Origin: Streptomyces maremycinicus
GTDB lineage: Bacteria > Actinomycetota > Actinomycetes > Streptomycetales > Streptomycetaceae
NCBI RefSeq assembly: GCF_001184025.1
Contig: NZ_BBYG01000017.1
Span: 310,001-374,000 of the forward strand
Length of the DNA stretch: 64,000 bases
Direction of reading: 5' to 3'
The notes beneath the pieces were generated by a model. It did not search any database. It was given only the letters and a program-made list of their open reading frames with translations, and was not told the origin of the DNA. The position numbers and the translations under genes were made by a program. Positions 42,796-49,948 of the stretch are shown here, piece by piece (position 1 is the first letter of the stretch; each line of letters starts with the position of its first letter).

Positions 42796-44334
42796 GTGGC
42801 GTCTCTGTCCTTGCGGGACGGCTCCACAGTGCCACACAGCACCCACCAGACAGCTTCTCTCCGACGGCCATTTCACCCAGGCGAGCGACTGGGTCTTCAC
42901 CATCTGCCTACGGCTGCAGCCGATCTCATTCTGCTCGGAGACCTCACTGGCCGCTACGCGGCGGGCAGTTACAGCAGGCTCGCCTCCGACGGCCGGACCG
43001 TGTCCCTACGCGATACCCGTCAGGGCGTGGCCGAACACGGGCACCGGGTCACGGCGGCCATCGCCTGCCATGTCGCTCGCGTCGGCGGCACCGTCGACGA
43101 GCTGGCGCAGCTGTTGCTGCATCCCGAGCACGAGGGCGGGTGGCACGCCCGGAGCATTGCGCTGCGGTCCGGGCAGTCGCGTGCCCTGGCGTACATCGGT
43201 CGCGTATGGGTCAGCGCCTCGGCCGCGGTCAGCAGCACAACGATGCTGGAATCGCGGCACCACGCGTACGAGGTTCTCGCCGCGCTGCGCGACCGCATCG
43301 AGACGACGCCCTGGCGTGGGGAACGTGGGCGGACCGCGCTACGGGTCCTGCGGGCGCATCTGAACTTCGCCGAGATCGCGGGCGGTCCCCTGCACCACGC
43401 CAGCGAGCGGCAGACCGCGGAGGAAGCGGGGATATCCCGCACGACCCTCCGGGTCGTCTACGAGACCGTCCTCAAACCGCGGGGCTGGCTGCGACGCCTT
43501 CGAGTCGGCCACGGCCGCGAGGGCTCGACCTGGTACCTCGCCGAGGGCAGCCCCGACCGCCACAGCATCCCCGTAGCGCAATCTCGTTTCCGAACCACTC
43601 AGTACCCCCCCGACCCGGCACTTGAGGAGTGGTTCACCCCTGAGACGGACACGACGGCCGACCTCGACTCCACCGTCATCGGCCGACTGATGGGCCACGA
43701 CGCCTTCGCCCACCGCGGTCTCGGCAGCGTCGCACTGGTGATCATCGGTGCACTGCACGCCCGGCCGGCACAGACGGTCGCCGAGCTTGTCGGCTCGTCC
43801 TCCGTCTCCCGCGCCACCCTCTACCGCACCTTGCGGCGCCTTGCCGACCACGGCCTCGTCCACCACGGCGGTGAGACCTGGACCCTGGCACCTCGCGCCC
43901 TGGAAGGCTTCGGTGACCACCCTCCAGAGGCTGCGGCCGAAGAGATCGCCGAGCCAGCCCGCGGCTGGGACGCAGTCGCGACGCGGCACGGAATCACGGG
44001 CGTCGCGGCCCGGCGCAAGGCGGTGCACGCCGCCGAGCGCGCGGCGTACCAGAAAGCACTGGAGCGGCTGTCGGAGCACCGCAGCAAGGCCGTGGTGATC
44101 CTCCGCGACGGGCGCCAGGTGCTGGTTCCCGCGCCACGCCCCGACGAAGTTCCCGCCGCGTGGCACGCCCCGGGCGGCTGCGTCCTCGATCCAGCCAGTG
44201 GCCGTGCCGCTCCCGGCTGGCGGATTGCCACCGACGGGCGGCTGATCCTCATCACCCCTGCCGACCAGCGCAGTTACGACGAGCTGGCCGCCGCCCATGC
44301 CGAAGCCCTCAGCAAATGGGAGTCCGCAGCGTGA
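42796..44334 (+). CDS. Winged-helix plasmid replication/maintenance-type protein
   Basis: A 512-residue protein from a GTG (start uncertain, since the first 35 residues are poor). Recognisable parts are a helical domain GGTVDELAQLLLHPEHEGGWHA (about 100-125) like the C-terminal helper domain of plasmid primases, a winged helix RQTAEEAGISRTTLRVVYETVLKPRGW (about 210-250), and a second, MarR-like winged helix TVAELVGSSSVSRATLYRTLRRLADHGLVHHGG (about 325-365). A coiled C-terminus follows. Two winged helices fit a plasmid initiator or regulator. No polymerase or primase catalytic motif was seen. Its GTGA overlap with the next gene shows an operon. Confidence 0.7.
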   Translation: MASLSLRDGSTVPHSTHQTASLRRPFHPGERLGLHHLPTAAADLILLGDLTGRYAAGSYSRLASDGRTVSLRDTRQGVAEHGHRVTAAIACHVARVGGTVDELAQLLLHPEHEGGWHARSIALRSGQSRALAYIGRVWVSASAAVSSTTMLESRHHAYEVLAALRDRIETTPWRGERGRTALRVLRAHLNFAEIAGGPLHHASERQTAEEAGISRTTLRVVYETVLKPRGWLRRLRVGHGREGSTWYLAEGSPDRHSIPVAQSRFRTTQYPPDPALEEWFTPETDTTADLDSTVIGRLMGHDAFAHRGLGSVALVIIGALHARPAQTVAELVGSSSVSRATLYRTLRRLADHGLVHHGGETWTLAPRALEGFGDHPPEAAAEEIAEPARGWDAVATRHGITGVAARRKAVHAAERAAYQKALERLSEHRSKAVVILRDGRQVLVPAPRPDEVPAAWHAPGGCVLDPASGRAAPGWRIATDGRLILITPADQRSYDELAAAHAEALSKWESAA

Positions 44335-44900
44335 ACCCACCCCCTCGGCCCACAGCCGGTCACAGCGATCAGATCACCGGGCAAGCACTGCGGGAGCAGT
44401 ACGAGTCCGGTTCCACCGTGGACCAACTCGTGGCGAGCAGTGGCCTGTCCTACGGCACGGTCCTCAACCGGCTGCACGAGGCCGGGACCGAGATGCGCAC
44501 CTCATGGCAGACGCGCAGGCTGCGCGACGGGCAAGCCCGCCGCAACCTCGCAGCCCGCCTGCGTCGCCTCTACGAGCAACAGGGCGCCACCCTCGCGGAG
44601 TTGGCTGCGGCGGGGTCGGTAACGCGACGTGTGGCTCGGCGGCTGCTGATCGAGGCTGGTGGCACGCCCCGGACCACCCAGCAGACGCTGCGCATCCGCT
44701 CCGCGGCCGATGCCGCACGGCGAACGAACCTCGCGTTGTCCCTGCGGGCGCGGTACGAGGCCGGCGCCACGGTGCCGGACCTGGCCGCGGAGTGCAGCTA
44801 CTCCGTCGGCACCGTCTATCGGCTCCTGCGCCAGGCGGGCACCCGCATGCGGCCCAAGCACAACCACGGCCCGGCCCGTGCCCCGAGGAAGGGGTTATGA
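44331..44900 (+). CDS. DNA-binding protein with three HTH repeats
   Basis: The GTG start overlaps the preceding stop and gives 189 residues. Three similar units follow each other at about 16-55, 75-115 and 137-178. Each begins LRxxYExGxT, continues VDQLVASSGLSYGTVLNRLHEAGTEMR-like and ends AGxxMR or AGGTPR. Each is a helix-turn-helix. Such a triple array could bind iterated DNA, for example an origin or palindromes of this module. Basic termini support DNA binding. No named family was recognised. Confidence 0.75.
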   Translation: MNPPPRPTAGHSDQITGQALREQYESGSTVDQLVASSGLSYGTVLNRLHEAGTEMRTSWQTRRLRDGQARRNLAARLRRLYEQQGATLAELAAAGSVTRRVARRLLIEAGGTPRTTQQTLRIRSAADAARRTNLALSLRARYEAGATVPDLAAECSYSVGTVYRLLRQAGTRMRPKHNHGPARAPRKGL

Positions 44901-45081
44901 GAGCCCCGGCAGGTGTCCCCGGCCGGGCCTGGCAGATCGCAGGACCGATGGCGTGCCATCCCGGATCCAGCGCTGCCGCACGAGCCCCTCCTCTGTCCGC
45001 ACTCAGCTGCCTCCGTGCGTCGGCCTTCTGGTCGATGCACGCACGTCAACACACCTTTCCCGATTCAGGAGATCAAGCACC

Positions 45082-45798
45082 GTGAGTGAGAACACTCGTA
45101 CCAAGACCCTGGCCGCGGCCACGGCCAGCGCCTGGGACGCCTTCGTGATCGTTGTCGGCATGCTCAAGGGCGGCACCGGCAAGACCACCTCCGCCTGGTT
45201 CATCGCCCTCTACTACGCCGTCGTCCTCGACCTGCCGACGCTTCTGCTGGACGCCGACGCGACCAGCCAGTCCGCCTACGACTGGTTCAAGGTCGCCCAG
45301 GCCGCCGGCTTCGAAATTCCCGAGCACCTGATGGTCGAGCGGTACCCGTTCGACGACATCGCCGAGTACATCCGCACCAAGCGCGCCGAGTTCGGCGCGA
45401 TCGTGGTCGACGCCGGCGGCGGCAGCGCCCGGATCTTCCACGAGGCTGTTACCGAGGCGAACCTGCTGCTCGTGCCGGTCGCCCCCACCAAAATCGAGCG
45501 CCGCAAACTCGTGGCCACCTTCGACGAGGCCGAACGCGCCGCCACCCGCAACGAGCAGGGCGTCACCGCCCACGTGGTCATGGTCAAGGCCGACGACCGC
45601 ACCAGCCTGCCCAGCCGGGCCAAGGACCAGCTGCTGGAGCCCGCCGAGGGCGAGGGCATCGGCCCCGACCGCGACGAGCCGTTCCCGCTCGCCGAGACCA
45701 CCATCCACTCCTGGGTCCACTACATGGAGGCCTTCGGCGAGATCCCCACCGAACTGAGCGAGTACGCCAACCTGATGAAGGAGCTGACCGCAGCATGA
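45082..45798 (+). CDS. parA: ParA-family partition ATPase
   Basis: The GTG at 45082 with AGGAGAT at 45067 gives 238 residues. The deviant Walker A is KGGTGKTTSAW, the A' motif LLLDADATSQSAYDW and the Walker B AIVVDAGGG, as in plasmid ParA/Soj. It forms dimers on DNA and moves partner-bound plasmid copies. It has no N-terminal HTH, so it is the short ParA type Ib form, whose partner is usually a small ribbon-helix-helix protein, as found next. The 180 bases before it hold no gene. Confidence 0.9.
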   Translation: MSENTRTKTLAAATASAWDAFVIVVGMLKGGTGKTTSAWFIALYYAVVLDLPTLLLDADATSQSAYDWFKVAQAAGFEIPEHLMVERYPFDDIAEYIRTKRAEFGAIVVDAGGGSARIFHEAVTEANLLLVPVAPTKIERRKLVATFDEAERAATRNEQGVTAHVVMVKADDRTSLPSRAKDQLLEPAEGEGIGPDRDEPFPLAETTIHSWVHYMEAFGEIPTELSEYANLMKELTAA

Positions 45799-46625
45799 CC
45801 GAACGCATGAAGCCCCCGGCCCGCCGCACCGGCGGCCGTACCTTGGGCGGAGCCAAGAAGACAGCCCCGCCCCCTCCCCCGGCCGCCGAGCTCACCCCCG
45901 AGCAGTACGCCGCCGCCCAGGGCGAAGGCCGTCCCGCTGCCAGCGAGCCGCAGGTGCAGTCCGCTCCTTCCGCCGTTCCCGTCGAGGCATCGGCGCGGGG
46001 CCGGACCGATGCGGTGCCCGAAGTGGCGCAGTCCTCCGCCCAGCCAACCGTTGAGGTCACACCGAGCGGCTCCGTGCCGAAGCCAGCCACCAGTCAGCCG
46101 TTTCGCCCGGCTGTCGTCGCTCCCGAGGCGGGGACAGAGTCCGCTGGAATGCCGGTGGAACGGCAGGTGGCGCCTGTGGCCCCGGCTGCCGATCCTGCAG
46201 CACCTGCGCTCCAGCCGACCGAACCCGTTGCGCAGCACAGCCCGTCCACGGCTCCTGGCGCAGCCTCGGGCGCCGAGGTGGCGCTTCGCCCCGCAGCTCC
46301 TCCGACGACAGGCGGCAACGGGTTCCCCGCGAGGACCGATGTTCCACGGGCTCACCAGGAACAGGACGTGCAATCTCAGGCAGCGCCCCACGAAGGGACA
46401 CCGTGGGCTCAGGGGGCCGGCCGTCCCAAGGACATTCCCGAAACCGCCGTCGTTCTCAACCAGCGCATCATCACGCGCGAGAGCCTCGACTCATCGGTCC
46501 CCGCTGCCCTGAAGTTGAAGAAGCGGATCAAGCGCTTCGCGCTGGACAACGAACTCGACCACCTGCCTATCGGCGACATCGTCTCGGTCGCGCTGGACGA
46601 GTGGCTCACTGCCCGCGGGTTCTGA
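45795..46625 (+). CDS. ParB-like centromere-binding partner of ParA
   Basis: The ATG overlaps the parA stop (ATGA). The 276-residue protein has a long Pro/Ala/Glu-rich disordered part (about 10-200) and a compact C-terminal domain (about 220-276): VPAALKLKKRIKRFALDNEL, then IGDIVSVALDEWLTARGF. This end looks like a ribbon-helix-helix or small helical DNA-binding domain. It is repeated in the short protein encoded next. There is no classical ParB CTPase domain. The basic N-terminus (MKPPARRTGGRTLGGAKK) may stimulate ParA. Confidence 0.75.
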   Translation: MTERMKPPARRTGGRTLGGAKKTAPPPPPAAELTPEQYAAAQGEGRPAASEPQVQSAPSAVPVEASARGRTDAVPEVAQSSAQPTVEVTPSGSVPKPATSQPFRPAVVAPEAGTESAGMPVERQVAPVAPAADPAAPALQPTEPVAQHSPSTAPGAASGAEVALRPAAPPTTGGNGFPARTDVPRAHQEQDVQSQAAPHEGTPWAQGAGRPKDIPETAVVLNQRIITRESLDSSVPAALKLKKRIKRFALDNELDHLPIGDIVSVALDEWLTARGF

Positions 46626-46705
46626 GCCCAACGGCAGTGCACGAGGAGCGGCCGCCCCACTCCAGGGTGCGGCCGCCCCACGTGCCGACTATTCCAATAG
46701 CCCAG

Positions 46706-46727
46706 TAGGCGGATAGCTATCCGCCTA
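46706..46727. promoter_or_regulatory. 22-bp perfect palindrome, candidate partition site or operator
   Basis: TAGGCGGATAG is followed directly by its reverse complement, 24 bases before the GTG of the small DNA-binding protein and 80 after the ParB-like gene. Position between the two related binding proteins suits parS or an autoregulatory operator. Confidence 0.7.
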
Positions 46728-46751
46728 GCCGGACCAACCGGAGCAACTCTC

Positions 46752-47063
46752 GTGCCCGATGACTCCCCCTACGCGCGCCGACTGCGTGAAATCGCCGCCG
46801 CGCTCGACGCCGAGTTCCAGCCAGCCGCAGACGCTCTGACGCCGCACCCCGACACTCTCAACGTCATCAAGGACCGGCACACCAAACGAGGGCAGCTGAA
46901 CCATGCCGTCCCTGAAGTTCTTCAGTTCCAGCGCCGGATCCGCCGATGCAACGCCGACACCGACATCCCTCGCGGTGACATCGTCGCTCTCGCCCTTGAC
47001 GCCTGGCTCCGTGCGAAGGGCTACCCGCCAGACCTGAAGCCACTGGGCACAGAATTCCCTTAA
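46752..47063 (+). CDS. Small DNA-binding protein, paralogue of the ParB-like C-terminus
   Basis: The 103-residue product from a GTG ends VPEVLQFQRRIRRCNADTD then IPRGDIVALALDAWLRAKGYPPD. This aligns without gaps to most of the C-terminal domain of the ParB-like protein 130 bases upstream. The N-terminal half (YARRLREIAAALDAEFQP) is helical. It could compete with or replace the larger partner at the palindrome directly upstream. Function inferred from context only. Confidence 0.75.
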   Translation: MPDDSPYARRLREIAAALDAEFQPAADALTPHPDTLNVIKDRHTKRGQLNHAVPEVLQFQRRIRRCNADTDIPRGDIVALALDAWLRAKGYPPDLKPLGTEFP

Positions 47064-47149
47064 CCAGACGTCTCACAACGAAAGACGCTGGGGCGCCGGG
47101 CTTTACGGTGTGGGTGGCAGCCTGCCGAGATGCCGGGGCAACTGGCGAG

Positions 47150-47160
47150 CGATTCGAACC
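47150..47160. repeat. tRNA T-loop-like 11-mer shared with 42533-42543
   Basis: CGATTCGAACC is the complement of a tRNA T-arm core (GGTTCGAATCG). It occurs once here and once at 42533-42543, so the two copies bracket the partition/replication module. Neither copy folds as a tRNA. They may be worn attachment-site remnants or chance. Confidence 0.3.
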
Positions 47161-47260
47161 TACACACGCCGAAGGCGGCACGCACGCTGACGGCTCCGCG
47201 GCGTCCAAGACGCGTCCAACAGTTCACACTTGGCAGCCGGGGGCGGGCACCATCGTCAAG

Positions 47261-49006
47261 GTGACTACACCACCCGCCCACTGGGATCCGATCTCACAAC
47301 GCCTGTGGCAAGCAGTACGCAACGGCAGTCCCCTCGATCTCACCGCTGCTTCACCCGACGGCACAACGCAAGACCCGCATTCCATGAGCCAGGAAGTCCC
47401 TGCCGAGGTTATTGCCGCTCTCCTACTGCAGCCCCCTGCGCCGGAGCCGGGCGTGGTGTCGCGGCTTCAGCTGATCGGCGCACACATCACCGGACGCCTT
47501 CAGCTGCACTACGCCGCGGTCGAGATCGCCTTCTCCCTCCTCGATTGTCGGTTCGACGAGCGGGTGGAACTCGCCGACGCCTCCCTACGCGCGGCGGACT
47601 TCACCGGCTGCCGCGTACCCCGGCTGAGCGCGGACCGACTGCGCGTCGACGGCGATCTGACGCTCGACCAGCTGGTCAGTGGCGGAGTTGACCTGTTCGG
47701 CGCGCAGATCAGGGGTGATCTGTGGCTCACTTCCGCCCGCATCACCGGCAACGGATACGGCTTTGCCGTGAACGGGCCTCAGCTCCGCGTCGAAGGCGGC
47801 TTGTACGCACACTCCGCTCACGTGACGGGCGGACTGAACCTGTGGGGCGCCCAGGCCTTCACCCTTGAGCTCACCCAGGCCCGCCTATCTGGGGAGGGGG
47901 AACGTCCGGCGTTCCGTGGCGACGGCCTCCACCTCGTTCAAGACCTCCGCTGTACCGACCTGTTGGTCGACGGCGGCGGCATCCGCCTGTTCGGCGCAAC
48001 GATTGGCGGCCAATGCTGGCTTGCCCGTGCCGACATACGCAGTACCACTGGGTGGGCCGTCAACGCACCTACTCTCACCGTCGGTGGTGGTATCTACGCT
48101 GACGGCCTAACGGTTGAAGGGGGCGTCAATCTGTTCGCTGCAGTCGTCGGCGAATCGATAGAACTCACCGCCAGCACGCTCCTTCCTTACCACCAGCAGG
48201 CGCTTCGAGCTCCCGGAGCCCGAGTGGAAGCAAACATCACACTGGACAATGCGACACGCGTCGCAGGAACCCTGGACCTGACCCGCGCTGAGGTCAAGGG
48301 CATCTTTTCCGTCATCGGGACAACATTCGCGCAGGAAGCAACCGTCGACCTGCACCGCGCCGTCCTCGGAGCGCTCCATCTAGAGGCCCTCACTGCGCCA
48401 CCCGCCACCGTCGACCTGAGCGCTGCCACCATCGTGGCCATCACCGATGCCGCCGACTCCTGGCCCGCACAGATTGCGCTCACCGCACTCACCTATCAAG
48501 CTCTCCATCCGGTGATGCCGGCCGCTCACCGTCTGCCCTGGCTGCAGCGCGACACTGACTACCACCCGCAGCCCTACGAACAGTTGGCCGCCTACTATCG
48601 TCAACTCGGCCATGACGACGACGCGCGGACAGTACTCTTGGCCCGGCTTCGACAACGGCGGCGTAGCCTGCCAAGGCCTGCCCGAATCTGGAGCTACATT
48701 GAAGACGCCACCGTCGGATACGGCTACAGACCGGGGCGCGCGCTCATATGGCTGCTGGCCCTTGTCGCTACCGCTGCCATCGCCTTCTCAGCAGCACCAC
48801 CACAGCCCGCCCAATCCCACGGACCGTCCTTCCAACCGATCGTCTTCTCCCTCGACCTGATCCTGCCTGTCCTCGACCTGGGTCAGGAAAAGGCGTTCAC
48901 CCCCGTCGACAGCACTGCCTGGATCGTCTGGCTCAGCTCCCTCTCAGGGTGGCTGCTCGGCACCACCGTCATCACCAGCCTCACCCGTCGCCTCACCCGC
49001 TCCTAA
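47261..49006 (+). CDS. Beta-helix-repeat membrane protein of unknown function
   Basis: The start was taken at GTG 47261 (VTTPPAHWDPISQRLW). The frame is open 51 codons further left without good sequence. The 581 residues hold many short repeats of the form hhGAxIxGxLxLxxA (IRGDLWLTSARITG, VTGGLNLWGAQ, IGGQCWLARADIRS, VEGGVNLFAAVVGE), as in right-handed beta-helix or bactofilin-like proteins. A helical linker follows, then GYGYRPGRALIWLLAL and a second membrane helix at the C-terminus. Relatives are often labelled membrane-associated oxidoreductase without evidence, and no cofactor motif is visible. It ends before the convergent DISARM operon. Confidence 0.8.
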   Translation: MTTPPAHWDPISQRLWQAVRNGSPLDLTAASPDGTTQDPHSMSQEVPAEVIAALLLQPPAPEPGVVSRLQLIGAHITGRLQLHYAAVEIAFSLLDCRFDERVELADASLRAADFTGCRVPRLSADRLRVDGDLTLDQLVSGGVDLFGAQIRGDLWLTSARITGNGYGFAVNGPQLRVEGGLYAHSAHVTGGLNLWGAQAFTLELTQARLSGEGERPAFRGDGLHLVQDLRCTDLLVDGGGIRLFGATIGGQCWLARADIRSTTGWAVNAPTLTVGGGIYADGLTVEGGVNLFAAVVGESIELTASTLLPYHQQALRAPGARVEANITLDNATRVAGTLDLTRAEVKGIFSVIGTTFAQEATVDLHRAVLGALHLEALTAPPATVDLSAATIVAITDAADSWPAQIALTALTYQALHPVMPAAHRLPWLQRDTDYHPQPYEQLAAYYRQLGHDDDARTVLLARLRQRRRSLPRPARIWSYIEDATVGYGYRPGRALIWLLALVATAAIAFSAAPPQPAQSHGPSFQPIVFSLDLILPVLDLGQEKAFTPVDSTAWIVWLSSLSGWLLGTTVITSLTRRLTRS

Positions 49007-49020
49007 ACACTTGCAAAACG

Positions 49021-49038
49021 TGCGTGCCTGAGCACGCA
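49021..49038. terminator. Hairpin after the beta-helix protein gene
   Basis: TGCGTGC, a 4-base loop and its complement start 14 bases after the stop. There is no T-run. Confidence 0.45.
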
Positions 49039-49186
49039 ATCTGCCCTTGCGACCAGGCGCGAGCCTTCTCGACTATCCGAACTCGGGGCTCATCCGATGC
49101 TCGACGGTGCCACCGGAGCATGGTCCGCGAGGAGTACACCATTGGCTCGATCAGTAGAAGCCATGGTGTAGCGGATAGTAATTGGC

Positions 49187-49948
49187 TTATGGCAGGAGCC
49201 TCAGAATTCCCCGACGCTGCAGTTCCCGAATATGCTCCGCGGCCCTCTGCGGAGCGGCGCCGCCGCTGACAAGCACGCCAGCTTCCAGGTTCCTGCGTAC
49301 TCCGGATTCGGTGAGGTTTGCGCTGCCCACCAGAAGGACGCGGCGGTCGGCCACAGCCAGCTTGGCGTGCTGCCGTGCACGCTCGTGCTCACGTGCAGAG
49401 GGAGCCCAGTGCCAGAGTCTCAGGCCAGACACCGAGGCGAACGCAGCAGCCGGTTCGGGTCCGTCGAGCAGTCCGGCCGCACCCTGCCGGGTTTCGACGA
49501 CAACATGGACCTCCACACCTCGTGCGACGGCTTCGCGCAGGGCCGATATGAGCGGTGGGTGGCGGCGGGCCGCGTACGTCATGGCCAGCAGTTCAGAGCG
49601 GGCCCGGCTGACGACCTCGGTGAGTACGCGTGCAGTCGCGCGGACCGGGACGCCCGGTGTCGCTGGCCCGCTCCACACCGTCCGTACCTCTACTTCGTCT
49701 CCGCGCCGGGACCACCCCGCCACGAAGCCGCGAAGGTAGGCAGCAGCCTCGGCCGACGGTATGCAATCGCTGTGGGCTGCCTCGTACAGCGCCCGGATGG
49801 CGTCGCCTGCAGCCGGGACCTGGACCAGGAGCAGGGCGTGCTCCAAGCCCCGGCCTCGGGCGAACACACCCGCTAAGTCCTTGGTCCGGGACGGCCCCAG
49901 CAGGATGACCGCCTGCTCGGCTGCCGCCTCGAATCCTTGGCGGCTCAC
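49187..49948 (-). CDS. drmC: DISARM protein DrmC, phospholipase D-like
   Basis: DrmC is the PLD-domain member of the DISARM anti-phage system. The 253-residue protein carries one HKD motif near its C-terminus, HAKLAVADRRVLLVGSANLT (HxKx4Dx6GSxN), plus the fold before it (ELLAMTYAARRHPPLISALREA). Single-HKD proteins dimerise to make one active site and typically cleave phosphodiesters. In tested DISARM systems it was reported as dispensable for defence. It overlaps drmB by ATGA. The identity rests on the motif and the gene order. Confidence 0.9.
   Translation of the reverse strand: MSRQGFEAAAEQAVILLGPSRTKDLAGVFARGRGLEHALLLVQVPAAGDAIRALYEAAHSDCIPSAEAAAYLRGFVAGWSRRGDEVEVRTVWSGPATPGVPVRATARVLTEVVSRARSELLAMTYAARRHPPLISALREAVARGVEVHVVVETRQGAAGLLDGPEPAAAFASVSGLRLWHWAPSAREHERARQHAKLAVADRRVLLVGSANLTESGVRRNLEAGVLVSGGAAPQRAAEHIRELQRRGILRLLP

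Noticed and set aside
42521..42871. 116-codon minus-strand frame over the palindrome region
   Set aside because: No family resemblance, no ribosome site, and the palindrome makes the same peptide on both strands; treated as non-coding.
47130..47230. Possible tRNA gene on the minus strand suggested by GGTTCGAATC
   Set aside because: The T-stem does not pair and no acceptor or anticodon arm can be drawn; kept only as a possible attachment remnant.
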